Shown here: piece after piece, positions 15,176-24,535 of the stretch
Position numbering within the stretch: position 1 is the stretch's first letter
How the letters are laid out: each line of letters begins with the position of its first letter
Assembly (NCBI GenBank): GCA_902574475.1
Contig: CACGNZ010000014.1
Span: forward strand, 1 to 32,837
DNA: 32,837 nucleotides
Origin: an uncultured Alphaproteobacteria bacterium
GTDB taxonomy: Bacteria > Pseudomonadota > Alphaproteobacteria > HIMB59 > GCA-002718135
Direction of reading: 5' to 3'
The notes under the pieces: model-generated
The model's input: only the letters and a program-made list of their open reading frames with translations
Told to the model about the DNA's origin: nothing
Database searches by the model: none
Program-made: the position numbers and the translations under genes

Positions 15176-16189
15176 ATGAAAATTATTTTTAGATTACTAT
15201 TAATACTAATTGCATCCACCATTTCACTAAACTTGTTTGCCAAAGAGGTTAATGTTTATTCTTACAGGCAGCCAATTTTAATAGATCCTTTCTTTGAGGA
15301 ATTTACAAAATCGACTGGCATAAAGGTAAATGTTTTACATGCAAAAAAAGGATTACTAGAAAGAGTTCTAGCTGAAGGGGAAGATACACCTGCTGACTTG
15401 GTATTAACAGTTGATATAGCAAGGTTAAACCAATTTGTTGAAAAGGATATTTTGCAACCAATTAACTCAGATATTTTGAAAATAAATATTCCAAATCATT
15501 TAAGAGACAGTAATAATAAATGGTTTGCACTTTCAAAGAGAGCTAGAATTGTTGCAATATCAAAAGAAAGATTATCTACAGACTCAATTAAAAGAATAGA
15601 AGATTTATCTGATCCAAAATGGAAAGGTAAAATTTGTACAAGACCTGGTAGCCATGACTACAATAGATCACTTTTAGCTTCAATAATTGCTGCAAATGGA
15701 GAAGTTATTGCTGAAGAATGGGCTGCAGGCGTTGTTGCAAATTTAGCACGTAAACCTGAGGGTAATGATAGAGCTCAAGCAAAAGCAATTTATGAAGGTG
15801 TCTGTGATATTGCTGTAATGAATACCTATTATTTTGGAAAAATGAAATTTAATGAAAAGAATCCAGAACAAAAAGAGTGGGCTAACTCAATAGAGTTAGT
15901 TTTTACTAATCAAGAAGACAGAGGGAATCACATTAATGTTGCTGGTGGAGGTGTAATTAAGTACTCTAAAAATAAAGACAATGCGATTGCACTACTTGAA
16001 TTTCTAACTCAGCCAAAAGCACAAGTCTTTTACAGTTCTATAAACTATGAATATCCGGTTAATCCAGATATGCAATTAACTGATGAGTTAAAATCATGGG
16101 GCCAGTTTAAAGAAGATAAACTGCCTGTTGAAAAACTTGCAGAACTTGCTCCTGTAGCTCAGAAAATCATTGATAGAGTAGGCTGGTAA
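15176..16189 (+). CDS. fbpA: Iron(III) ABC transporter periplasmic substrate-binding protein
   Basis: Ferric-ion binding protein of the FbpA/FutA/SfuA class. A signal peptide covers about residues 1-22 (cleavage near LFA-KEV). The mature protein begins VNVYSYRQP, typical of the family, with the Tyr that starts the iron site. Further on are DLVLTVDIARL, DLSDPKWKGKICTRPGSHDYNRSL in two parts, and the tyrosine pair NTYYFG (Tyr218-Tyr219) that coordinates iron in characterised members. Length of 337 aa is normal. Ribosome site AGAAGG precedes the ATG. It is followed after 17 bases by the permease gene. The inverted repeat in its leader may carry iron control, which is inference. Confidence 0.93.
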   Translation: MKIIFRLLLILIASTISLNLFAKEVNVYSYRQPILIDPFFEEFTKSTGIKVNVLHAKKGLLERVLAEGEDTPADLVLTVDIARLNQFVEKDILQPINSDILKINIPNHLRDSNNKWFALSKRARIVAISKERLSTDSIKRIEDLSDPKWKGKICTRPGSHDYNRSLLASIIAANGEVIAEEWAAGVVANLARKPEGNDRAQAKAIYEGVCDIAVMNTYYFGKMKFNEKNPEQKEWANSIELVFTNQEDRGNHINVAGGGVIKYSKNKDNAIALLEFLTQPKAQVFYSSINYEYPVNPDMQLTDELKSWGQFKEDKLPVEKLAELAPVAQKIIDRVGW

Positions 16190-16206
16190 ATTATAGGTTA
16201 ACTGTT

Positions 16207-17802
16207 TTGATAAATTTTAATTTATGGTCCAATTCTGTGGCGATAATTGCTTTAATAATTATCGCCCCTATTTTTTCAATATTTTATTACGCGATCTTAG
16301 GCGATACATCACTATGGCCACATCTATTTTCTACTGTTTTACCCAGATATTTTACCAATACAATAATTCTAATGTTTGGTGTTGGAGGATTAAGTTTAGT
16401 CTTTGGTTTGACTACTGCTTGGATAGTGACAAGATATAATTTTTTTGGGAAAAAATTTTTTGAATGGATGTTATTATTACCAGCTGCTGTCCCAGCGTAT
16501 ATTATTGCCTATACTTATACCGACTTTTTTGAATATGCTGGTCCCCTTCAATCATTGTTAAGAGACATATTTGGTTGGACGAGCTCGAAAGATTACTGGT
16601 TTCCAAATGTGCGATCAATGGGAGGTGCAATTTTGGTAATGTCTTCTGTATTGTATCCATATGTATATTTAATGACTAGAGCATCATTTATAACGACACC
16701 TATATCTTTTTTTCAAACTAGTTCTATTTACGGAAGGAATTCCTTCTTCAATGTTGCTATTCCATTTGGTCGTCCAGGTATAATTGCTGGTTTGGCCTTA
16801 GTACTGATGGAAACAATTTCTGATTTTGGGACAGTTGATTATTTTGCAATTGAAACATTAACCTTAGGTGTATTTAATGTTTGGCTAGGAATGAATAGTC
16901 TATCTGGCGCATCACAGATTTCTAGTATTTTATTTATGATTGTTATAGTACTTTTAACTTTAGAGTATTTGGGTAGGCGTAGCAGAAAATTTCATGAAAA
17001 GTACAGTGGCGCATCTTATACACCAACCCAAACAGTTTCTGGTATTAAAAATTCACTATTGTTTTTAATTTGTCTAATACCTTTAAGTCTTGGTTTTATA
17101 ATACCTGTTTCAATTTTATTGAATTTTGTAATTAAAGGTTATTCTATAATAAATTTTATTGAAATTTTTCAAATAACACTATCAAGCATATCTTTAGCAT
17201 TTATTTCTTCATCATTCATTATGTTGCTCTCCTTATTAATGATTATAGTTGGAGCATATAAATCAAATAATTTCCAAAAAATTTTAATATTTTTTGCTTC
17301 TTCTGGTTACGCTTTTCCAGGAACAATTCTTGCTGTTGGAATAGTGGTATTTGTCGGGTGGCTTAATGATTTAATTTATTTTCGTATGAGTTATGCTGTT
17401 GGTGGATTTATAATTTTATTATTTGCGTATAGTATTAGATTTTTAGCTGTTGGCAATGGAGCTATTACATCAGGTATTTCAAGAATTCATCCAAACTTAT
17501 TAGACGCATCAAGAACAATGGGCGTGAGTTTTTTCAAAAGCATAAGAAAAATTATATTACCCTTGCTGTATACAAATTTATTAGTTGGAGGAATATTAGT
17601 TTTTGTAGACATCTTAAAAGAACTTCCAATAACTCTTTTATTAAGACCATTTAATTTTGAGACACTAGCAACCTATGTTTATCAATATGCCTCTGATGAA
17701 ATGTTGGAGGAGTCAGCATTTGCAGCTCTAATTATTGTTATTGCTGGATTAGGACCGGTAATTTTTCTTAACAGAACAATAACTAAATCAATAAAAAACT
17801 AA
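16207..17802 (+). CDS. fbpB: Iron(III) ABC transporter permease (fused two-domain)
   Basis: Inner-membrane permease of the FbpB/SfuB/ThiP-like class, two permease domains in one 531-residue chain with about 12 predicted membrane segments. The first domain has LLPAAVPAYIIAYTYTDF and an EAA-type loop around IYGRNSFFNVAIPFGRPGI. The second has YAFPGTILAVGIVV and LDASRTMGVSFFKSIRKI, the second EAA loop that docks the ATPase. The start is taken as the TTG at 16207, since no ATG precedes the first membrane segment; a GTG at 16237 is an alternative. It follows fbpA by 17 bases. Its stop is 3 bases from that of the convergent ATPase gene, so the importer is encoded on both strands. Confidence 0.92.
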   Translation: MINFNLWSNSVAIIALIIIAPIFSIFYYAILGDTSLWPHLFSTVLPRYFTNTIILMFGVGGLSLVFGLTTAWIVTRYNFFGKKFFEWMLLLPAAVPAYIIAYTYTDFFEYAGPLQSLLRDIFGWTSSKDYWFPNVRSMGGAILVMSSVLYPYVYLMTRASFITTPISFFQTSSIYGRNSFFNVAIPFGRPGIIAGLALVLMETISDFGTVDYFAIETLTLGVFNVWLGMNSLSGASQISSILFMIVIVLLTLEYLGRRSRKFHEKYSGASYTPTQTVSGIKNSLLFLICLIPLSLGFIIPVSILLNFVIKGYSIINFIEIFQITLSSISLAFISSSFIMLLSLLMIIVGAYKSNNFQKILIFFASSGYAFPGTILAVGIVVFVGWLNDLIYFRMSYAVGGFIILLFAYSIRFLAVGNGAITSGISRIHPNLLDASRTMGVSFFKSIRKIILPLLYTNLLVGGILVFVDILKELPITLLLRPFNFETLATYVYQYASDEMLEESAFAALIIVIAGLGPVIFLNRTITKSIKN

Positions 17803-17805
17803 AAC

Positions 17806-18852
17806 TTAATTCTTAAATATGTAAGCCTGATCATTATCAATTTCTATCTCCACTGCAGATGATTGTTTTGGATTAAAGTCAGCAGGCATGTGGCTATGAA
17901 CATGAACAACTTCATTATTATTATCTAACACAGATAAATGGATAAAACTAAATGACCCCATTAATTTTGATGCCATAACGGTTCCCTTAATTCCATTAAC
18001 TGGTGTTGGTTGTTTGTTGAGTTTTACGCCTTGAGGTCTTATGTGTACTACAACTTTTTCACCTTCTAAATTTCCAGGTGTTTTAATTTTTCCAACCGGT
18101 GTGTGAATGTGTGATTCTTTAACAACACCTTCAAATTTATTTGTTTCACCAAAAAAACCTGTAACATATGAATTTTTTGGATTGTTATAGAGATCATTTG
18201 GAGTTCCTGATTGCACAATCGAACCTGATTTATCAAAAATATTTATATGATTTGAGATAAACATTGCTTCAAAAGGATCATGAGTGACTATAATTACAGA
18301 CACATTTGATTTTTGTAAAAGATGCAGCGTATCATCCCGCACCTCTTCTCGAAGACTTAAATCCAAACTTGAAAAAGGCTCATCTAATAAAAGTAAATCG
18401 GGTTGTGAAATTATAGATCGTGCAAGAGCAACTCTCTGTTGTTCACCACCACTTAACTCGTGTGGATATTTATCTAGTGAATTTGGTAATTTAATTAATT
18501 CAATAATTTCATCAACATTATTAGTTGAATTTTTTACATTAGTTGGAAATCTCAAATTTTCTTTTACTGTCAAATGTGGGAATAAAGCGTAATCTTGAAA
18601 TAAAAAACCAATTTTTCTTTTTTCTGTAGGTAAGTGTTTTGCAATACTACTTACTTCTTCACCATTAATAATAATTTTACCTGACTGTACTTTTTCAAGA
18701 CCTGCTATGAGCTTTAATAAAGTAGTTTTTCCACTACCTGACGGACCCAAAATACAAGAGATACTATCTTTATTGAGATTAAAATTAATATTATTTAAAA
18801 TTTTTTTATTATTAATAGAGTGAGTAAGATCTTTAACTTCAACAGCAATCAT
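17806..18852 (-). CDS. fbpC: Iron(III) ABC transporter ATP-binding protein
   Basis: Nucleotide-binding subunit expected to energise the FbpB permease. It shows Walker A GPSGSGKTT (36-44), Q-loop FLFQDYALFPHLTV, signature LSGGEQQRVALARS (133-146), Walker B LLLLDEPFSSLD (153-164) and the switch His of THDPFEA. The C-terminal part (about 230-348) is a TOBE-type regulatory domain. Length of 348 aa is usual for FbpC. The gene is convergent with fbpB (3-base gap) and follows the M48 peptidase gene by 21 bases, so it is probably cotranscribed with that gene and not with fbpAB. Substrate assignment relies on adjacency; spermidine/putrescine or thiamine ATPases look similar. Confidence 0.9.
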   Translation of the reverse strand: MIAVEVKDLTHSINNKKILNNINFNLNKDSISCILGPSGSGKTTLLKLIAGLEKVQSGKIIINGEEVSSIAKHLPTEKRKIGFLFQDYALFPHLTVKENLRFPTNVKNSTNNVDEIIELIKLPNSLDKYPHELSGGEQQRVALARSIISQPDLLLLDEPFSSLDLSLREEVRDDTLHLLQKSNVSVIIVTHDPFEAMFISNHINIFDKSGSIVQSGTPNDLYNNPKNSYVTGFFGETNKFEGVVKESHIHTPVGKIKTPGNLEGEKVVVHIRPQGVKLNKQPTPVNGIKGTVMASKLMGSFSFIHLSVLDNNNEVVHVHSHMPADFNPKQSSAVEIEIDNDQAYIFKN

Positions 18853-18873
18853 AAAATACCTATTACACTAAAA

Positions 18874-19785
18874 TTAAACTTGGGGAAATTTATCTACAAT
18901 TTCACTTTCCCATTCAAGAAACTTTTTAGATCTATTATCAGGACTTGGATGTGATCCCATAAATTCGGGCATTCTTCCTTCTTGATCTGCCATCATTCTT
19001 TGCCATAGCTTAGCAGGCTCTTTAATATTAAATCCAGCAAGATTCATAAATCCCATACCTAAATAATCAGCTTCACTTTCCATTTTTCTACTAAATGGAA
19101 GAAAAATTCCATACTTAACCACTGAGTTGTAAACATTACCACCTACGTTACCAACTCTGAAAGATTTATTTAAAAGTTCAGCGTATTTACTTCGTGATAT
19201 TCCAATTGTTGCCATTTGCATCATAGATGCTTGAGTTAATTTTTCAACAGTGTGTCTAGCAAATGCATGCGCAATTTCATGGCCCATCACTGCAGCAATC
19301 CCGTCATCATTTTTACAAACAGGAAGTATACCAGTATAGAAAGCAATTTTTCCACCAGGCATACACCATGCATTTTTTGTATCAGATTCAATTAGAGCAA
19401 ATTGCCAATTAAAATTTTCTACAGGATTTTTTTCACGCTTATTAATATAAAATGTATCTAGAGAGGTATAAATTTCTTTTCCAATTTCTTCAATTTTTTT
19501 AGATTCATCTGTGTCATCTAATAAAATTTTATCTTCTTTAGCTTTTGATAAAAATCTTGAATATGTTTTCTCAACTTCTTGATTTAGAGATCTTTCATTG
19601 GGATAAATTTTTGGAGTACCAAGAACACCACCTCCCATTAAAATTATAGGTAGATTGCTATCATATAAATTTAACTGACTTCGATTTGTTAATGGTACTT
19701 GTGTACAAGAGGGTAAAATCATCGAACCACATAAAGAGCAACTTGCGCCAAAAACAAAGCTTCTTCTGTTTATTCTTGCTTCCAT
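18874..19785 (-). CDS. M48 family zinc metallopeptidase, probable exported lipoprotein
   Basis: A 303-residue peptidase of the M48 (Ste24/HtpX, YggG/BepA/LoiP-like) family. The zinc site is HEIAH at 169-173 with the third ligand in ESEAD at 236-240. The CMPGGKIAFYTGIL and FMGSHPSPDNRSKK segments are also typical. The amino terminus combines a twin-arginine-like NRRSFVFGAS with a lipobox LPSC (Cys27), so a Tat-exported lipoprotein is inferred. Such enzymes commonly degrade misassembled outer-membrane or membrane proteins. It is divergent from add (29-base gap) and sits 21 bases upstream of fbpC. A functional link with iron uptake is not evident. Confidence 0.9.
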   Translation of the reverse strand: MEARINRRSFVFGASCSLCGSMILPSCTQVPLTNRSQLNLYDSNLPIILMGGGVLGTPKIYPNERSLNQEVEKTYSRFLSKAKEDKILLDDTDESKKIEEIGKEIYTSLDTFYINKREKNPVENFNWQFALIESDTKNAWCMPGGKIAFYTGILPVCKNDDGIAAVMGHEIAHAFARHTVEKLTQASMMQMATIGISRSKYAELLNKSFRVGNVGGNVYNSVVKYGIFLPFSRKMESEADYLGMGFMNLAGFNIKEPAKLWQRMMADQEGRMPEFMGSHPSPDNRSKKFLEWESEIVDKFPQV

Positions 19786-19814
19786 ACTATTATTATATAG
19801 GTAATTTTATTTAT

Positions 19815-20795
19815 ATGAATATTTTTAATTCAGTTAAAAAAGCAGAAATTCATGTTCATTTAGAGGCAACCATTACGCCAGATTTATGTAAGAAATTTGC
19901 CAAACGTAATAATTATGAAATACCTGAAGAAATGTTTGGCTCAAAGTACGCATACCAATGGGATGATTTTTATGATTTTATAAAAAAATACGACATCGTT
20001 ACTTCTGTCATACATACGCCAGAAGATTATTTTGAACTAACGTATGAATATTTAAAAGATTGTGCGGCTAACAATGTTCTTTATGTCGAAGCGATGATTT
20101 CCTCAACTCATGCTAAAGAAAAAGGCATGACCTATCATTCTTTTATTGAAGGAGTCTATGAAGCTTCCAAAAAAGCTGAAGAAGATTTTGGTATTGTTTC
20201 ACGTTACATAATGAATGGGATCAGACATTTAGGACCAGAGTCAGTACAAGGAACTGCAGAGGAAGTTTTAAATAATCCTCATCCTTGTTTAGTTGGTTTT
20301 GGTTTGGCCGGTGATGAGTTACATTTTCCTCCAAATTTATTTGTTGAAACATTTGATATGTTAAAAAAAGAAAATTTTCCAATTACGGTTCATGCAGGTG
20401 AATGGGATGGCCCTGTAAATATAAGAAATGCTATTAACCTTCTGCATCCAACAAGATTAGGTCACGGAGTTCGATCAATAGAGGATCCTGATTTAGTGAA
20501 AGAAATAATTGATAAAGATATTATTCTAGAAACTTGTCCAACAAGTAATATTGCAACTAAAATTTACAAAGATTATGTAGATCATCCTGTGAAAACATTA
20601 TTTGATCAAGGAGTAAAAGTAACAGTCAATTCTGATGATCCTCCTTTTTTTAATGCTACGATAAACGGTGAATACAAAGTCATGGAAGATTTAGGTTTAA
20701 ATGAAAAGGAGCTAACTTCCCTTACTCATAACGCTATAAAATATTCTTTTTGCGATGATGAAAATAAAAATAAATTATTAGCTAAATTAAACTAG
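19815..20795 (+). CDS. add: Adenosine deaminase
   Basis: Hydrolytic deaminase converting adenosine to inosine. The start is set at the ATG at 19815 (326 aa), because the family begins just here with KKAEIHVHLEATI. An in-frame ATG at 19686 would add 43 residues lying antisense in the M48 gene and is rejected. Zinc and catalytic residues are visible: His13 and His15, HAGEWDG at 193-199 (His193, Glu196), LGHGVRS with His217, and NSDDPPFF with Asp274. Family members usually have HVHLEG; here the Gly is Ala18. Adenine deaminase (Ade-type ADAL) is an alternative. It is convergent with the adenosine kinase-like gene, the two ends overlapping by 14 bases, so two adenosine-using enzymes face each other. 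Confidence 0.9.
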   Translation: MNIFNSVKKAEIHVHLEATITPDLCKKFAKRNNYEIPEEMFGSKYAYQWDDFYDFIKKYDIVTSVIHTPEDYFELTYEYLKDCAANNVLYVEAMISSTHAKEKGMTYHSFIEGVYEASKKAEEDFGIVSRYIMNGIRHLGPESVQGTAEEVLNNPHPCLVGFGLAGDELHFPPNLFVETFDMLKKENFPITVHAGEWDGPVNIRNAINLLHPTRLGHGVRSIEDPDLVKEIIDKDIILETCPTSNIATKIYKDYVDHPVKTLFDQGVKVTVNSDDPPFFNATINGEYKVMEDLGLNEKELTSLTHNAIKYSFCDDENKNKLLAKLN

Positions 20796-21756
20796 ATAAT
20801 TTTACTAAAGGTCTTGCACCATAATGAGAAATAATTTCTGCGGCAGCAATTGATGCGTAATTACCGCATTCATCCATTGCTTTACCTTTAGAATAACCAA
20901 ATAAAAAACCAGCTGCAAATAAATCTCCAGCTCCAGTTGTATCTACAACTTTTTCTACTTTTTTTGCAGCAACTTCAGTGATGTCATTACCAGAAACAAT
21001 AACTGATCCACTACTTCCTTTAGTAATAGCAGAAATTATATTTAATGATTTTGCATACTCTAGACCTTCTTCAAAACTTTCTGTTTGTGCCATTGCTTTG
21101 ATTTCATCTTCGTTAGCAAAAAGAATATCAACATTCTCAGTTATTAATTCTTTAAAAGAATCTCTGTGTCTATCAACACAAAAAAGATCAGATAAAGTAA
21201 ATGCAATTTTTTGATTATCAGCTTTGCAAATATCCACCATTTTTTTCATAGCCTTTTTTGCATTCTCATTGTCCCACAAGTAGCCTTCCAAATATGCTAT
21301 TTTATGATTTTTAATATCATCCTCTTTTATATCTTCAGGACCTATTAATGTTCCAGCACCAAGAAAAGTACACATTGTTCTAGTTCCATCTTCTTCAACA
21401 AAAATTGTACAACATCCAGTTGAAATTTCAGGCGATGTAAATCCCAATGGAAACTTTAGTCCTTCCCGGATCATATCTTTTTGAAGGTAAACTCCAATTT
21501 CATCATTTTTAATTTTTCCAATAAAACTTCCATTACCACCAAAAGAGGTAATACCAAACATGGAGTTACCAAGGGAACCTCCACCAGCCATTTCTCTAAT
21601 GGAATAACTTTCATGCAAATTATTTTTTAAGTTTTCATCAATAAGATTCATAGAATCTCTATTAATTTCATGTTTTTCAATCTCACTTTGATTGGAAGGA
21701 ATTATGGCATCTACCATAGCATTTCCAATTCCAACTACATCTAATTTATCACTCAT
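20782..21756 (-). CDS. PfkB family sugar/nucleoside kinase, probable adenosine kinase
   Basis: A 324-residue ribokinase-fold kinase. It starts LDVVGIGNAMVDAI, has the Gly-rich substrate motif AGGGSLGNSM at 57-66, and the anion-hole and catalytic motif DTTGAGDLFAAGFL at 272-285 with Asp278 as base. The amino terminus and the GGSLGNS motif resemble the bacterial adenosine kinases common in Alphaproteobacteria, which make AMP from adenosine. Convergence with adenosine deaminase supports this but does not prove it; other PfkB kinases are alternatives. The start overlaps the stop of the EamA transporter gene upstream (ATGA), so the transporter may be a nucleoside or base carrier. That is inference. 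Confidence 0.83.
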   Translation of the reverse strand: MSDKLDVVGIGNAMVDAIIPSNQSEIEKHEINRDSMNLIDENLKNNLHESYSIREMAGGGSLGNSMFGITSFGGNGSFIGKIKNDEIGVYLQKDMIREGLKFPLGFTSPEISTGCCTIFVEEDGTRTMCTFLGAGTLIGPEDIKEDDIKNHKIAYLEGYLWDNENAKKAMKKMVDICKADNQKIAFTLSDLFCVDRHRDSFKELITENVDILFANEDEIKAMAQTESFEEGLEYAKSLNIISAITKGSSGSVIVSGNDITEVAAKKVEKVVDTTGAGDLFAAGFLFGYSKGKAMDECGNYASIAAAEIISHYGARPLVKLSSLI

Positions 21757-22637
21757 TTTTGTTTAATAATTATTGGTACTAATTGTACTATAATGACTCC
21801 AATAAATATTGCAAGGCATCCAAGTATTTTTTGTGTGTCTAATACTTGATTTAAAAGTATCCAACCTGCTATCGCAGCAAAGACTGACTCCATTGATAAA
21901 ATAATAGCAGCTGGAGCAGGATTAGCTTTATGTTGAGCAATAATTTGAAGTGTATATCCAATGCCAGCAGAAAAAATACCCGTATATAAAATTTCAAACC
22001 ATTCAATTTGCATATTGGAGAACTTTGGTTCCTCCCACATAAAAGCTAGGATCATAGATAAAATAAAAACAATAAAGTACTGAATGCTTCCAAATAAAAA
22101 AGGACTGTTAAGTTCTTTCATAAAAATATCGATACAAATAATATGTAAGGCAAAAAACAAAGCAGCAATAAATAAGAGTGAATCTGATTGTTGAATTTCA
22201 ACTGATTGATTAGAGGACAAAAGATATGATCCATACAAACAAAGTAAAATGGCAATCCAGATAATCCAGTGTACCTGTTTTTTAATTATGAATCTTGAAA
22301 TTATACCAACAAAAGGAACGTAAAGAGTACTAAGAAAAGCAGCATTTGATATTAATGATTTTTGTAAAGCGTATTGTTGAAGACCCATACCACCAAAAAG
22401 AAAAAAACCTGTAGCCAAACAAAGATAAACTTTTTTTCTATCACTTAATATTTTAAAAATATTTTGTTGTTCTAGATAAATTGCAAATGGAATTACTGTT
22501 AAAAAAGCAAAAAAGAATCTTCCAAAGCTAAAAGTAAATGGACCTATCGCTCCCATTCCAGTAGTTTGGCTTACAAAAGCTGTTCCCCATATAAGTGAGG
22601 CAATTAACATGAGTATGTTAGCTCTTGTATGACTCAT
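21753..22637 (-). CDS. EamA/DMT family transporter
   Basis: A 294-residue inner-membrane protein with about ten hydrophobic segments in two EamA repeats. It begins ANILMLIASLIWGTAFVSQ, the typical first helix of drug/metabolite transporters, and the second repeat contains SMESVFAAIAGWILLNQ, the typical penultimate-helix signature. The substrate cannot be read from sequence. It overlaps the adenosine kinase-like gene by 4 bases and starts 21 bases after the peptide-binding protein stop, so it may belong to one minus-strand unit with either. Exporters of amino acids or nucleosides are known in the family. Confidence 0.88.
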   Translation of the reverse strand: MSHTRANILMLIASLIWGTAFVSQTTGMGAIGPFTFSFGRFFFAFLTVIPFAIYLEQQNIFKILSDRKKVYLCLATGFFLFGGMGLQQYALQKSLISNAAFLSTLYVPFVGIISRFIIKKQVHWIIWIAILLCLYGSYLLSSNQSVEIQQSDSLLFIAALFFALHIICIDIFMKELNSPFLFGSIQYFIVFILSMILAFMWEEPKFSNMQIEWFEILYTGIFSAGIGYTLQIIAQHKANPAPAAIILSMESVFAAIAGWILLNQVLDTQKILGCLAIFIGVIIVQLVPIIIKQK

Positions 22638-22658
22638 AAAAATATTTGATTACTTATT

Positions 22659-24449
22659 TTATTGTTTATCTTTATTAATCCACCAAGACTCAATTACAAT
22701 TCCGTAAAGTGGAATTTCGTCTGGGTATTCAAAAAAATCCCAATAAGCAATTCTGTCTTTGTTGCTATGATAAAGAGGAACTACATAGTGACCCCATAAC
22801 AATACTCTATCAAGTGCGTGGATAGCCGTTGTTAATTCTTCTCTATTTGTTGCACTAATTAGTTTTTCAATTAATGCATCAACTGCTGGACTATTGATAC
22901 CAGGATAATTTCTGCTTCCATCTTTTTGACCAACTTCTGATCCCCAATAAAATTGTTGCTCATTTCCTGGGCTTAAACTGACTCCCCAATATCTTTTAAT
23001 CATATCAAAATCATAACTTAACAAACGTTCTTGATACTGTGATGAATCAACTGTTCTTACATCCATTGTAATGCCAAGTTTTTTTAAATTACTTTGATAG
23101 GCTAACGCAATTTTCTCATCGGATGGACTGACAATCAAGAACTCAAACTTGAATTCCTTTCCATCTTTTACCAGTTTTCCATCTTCAACAAACCAACCCT
23201 CTTTTTCGAGTATTTCTTTTGCTTTCAATAAATTTTTACGGTCATTACCACTGCCATCCGTAATAGGTGGTGTAAATGATTCCGTAAACACCTCTACTGG
23301 AATTTCATCTTTCCATACATTCAGTAATTCTAACTCATTTTTTGATGGTAAGCCTGAAGAAGCTAATGGTGAATTATCAAAATAACTATCTGTTCTCACA
23401 TAAGCATTTTGATATATCGTTTTATTAATCCATTCATGATCATAGGCATAACTTAAAGCAAGTCTTACATTTCTATTATTAAATATGTCACGTCTTGTAT
23501 TCATCACAAGACCATTCATTCCAACAGGTCTATCGTTATTCATTTCTGTCAGTATTACTTCACCATTTTGGACAGCTTTGAAATCATATTCTGATAACCA
23601 ACGTTTAACGTTGTACTCCCTTCTAAAGTCGTATTCACCAACCTTAAATGCTTCAACTAAGACATTTGAGTCTTTGTAATAATCATAAATAATTGTATCA
23701 AAATTATAGAGACCTTTATTTACAGGCAAATCTTTTGCCCAATAATTTTCAACCCGTTTGTATTTTATTTGACGGCCTGGATCGAGACTATCAACTTGGT
23801 ATGGACCACTGCCAAGAGGGATATCTAAAAATGTTTTTGTAACATCAAGATTTTCATAAAACTTTTTTGGAATGATAGGAAGAAAGCCCGCAATAATAAG
23901 AGGCAATTCTTTATCTTCATTATTTTCAAAAATCATTTTTATTCCATCATTTCCAATCAATTGAGTTTCAACAACTTTGCCATATGTTTTTTTCTGATTT
24001 GGAGTACCTTTTGTTTGAAACGTTTCTAAACTAAACAATACATCATCGCGTGTTATTGGTGAGCCATCATGAAAGGTTGCATTTGAATTTAAATAAAAAG
24101 TTATAGACGATCTATCTTCAGGCAATTCTACTTTTTCAGCTATTAAACCGTAGAGAGAGAATGCTTCATCCCATACTCTTCTCATTAACGTATCATTAAC
24201 ATACCCAAGACCAGCAGCTTTAGAGCCTTTAAATGCTACTCTATTAAGATTATCAAAAGAACCATATGATCCAAATTTTACTGTTCCGCCTTTAGGTGCA
24301 TTTGGATTAACATAATCTAAGTGTGTAAAATTATTGCTATATTTTGGTGTGCCATGCATTGCAATTCCATGAACTTTTTCTGCAGATGCAAACTGTAAAG
24401 GTAATAAAAATAAGAAAACACTAAGTAGTAAGATCGGAAGATTTTTCAT
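22659..24449 (-). CDS. Extracellular solute-binding protein family 5, YejA-like peptide-binding protein
   Basis: A 596-residue periplasmic binding protein with a signal peptide (about 1-23, cleavage near ASA-EKV). The mature start, HGIAMHGTPKYSNN followed by HLDYVNPNAPKGG, is typical of YejA-type oligopeptide (microcin C) binding proteins. Other family-5 signatures are FYLNSNATFHDGSPITRDDV and GSGPYQV. Permease and ATPase genes (yejBEF) are not in the window, so it is an orphan here, or its partners lie elsewhere. It is divergent from msrP across 86 bases (24450-24535) of AT-rich sequence in which I see no convincing promoter or repeat. The EamA gene follows after 21 bases. Confidence 0.88.
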   Translation of the reverse strand: MKNLPILLLSVFLFLLPLQFASAEKVHGIAMHGTPKYSNNFTHLDYVNPNAPKGGTVKFGSYGSFDNLNRVAFKGSKAAGLGYVNDTLMRRVWDEAFSLYGLIAEKVELPEDRSSITFYLNSNATFHDGSPITRDDVLFSLETFQTKGTPNQKKTYGKVVETQLIGNDGIKMIFENNEDKELPLIIAGFLPIIPKKFYENLDVTKTFLDIPLGSGPYQVDSLDPGRQIKYKRVENYWAKDLPVNKGLYNFDTIIYDYYKDSNVLVEAFKVGEYDFRREYNVKRWLSEYDFKAVQNGEVILTEMNNDRPVGMNGLVMNTRRDIFNNRNVRLALSYAYDHEWINKTIYQNAYVRTDSYFDNSPLASSGLPSKNELELLNVWKDEIPVEVFTESFTPPITDGSGNDRKNLLKAKEILEKEGWFVEDGKLVKDGKEFKFEFLIVSPSDEKIALAYQSNLKKLGITMDVRTVDSSQYQERLLSYDFDMIKRYWGVSLSPGNEQQFYWGSEVGQKDGSRNYPGINSPAVDALIEKLISATNREELTTAIHALDRVLLWGHYVVPLYHSNKDRIAYWDFFEYPDEIPLYGIVIESWWINKDKQ

Positions 24450-24535
24450 AGATTTACACTAACAATTTAAATGGATTTGATAAAGATGTTCTTAACATTA
24501 CTACAATTTTAGATTTATTAATATATATCTAAAAT

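Noticed and set aside
19686-19814. Amino-terminal extension of adenosine deaminase from an in-frame ATG at 19686
   Set aside because: The extra 43 residues lie antisense within the M48 gene and match nothing in the family, whose conserved start begins a few residues after the ATG at 19815.
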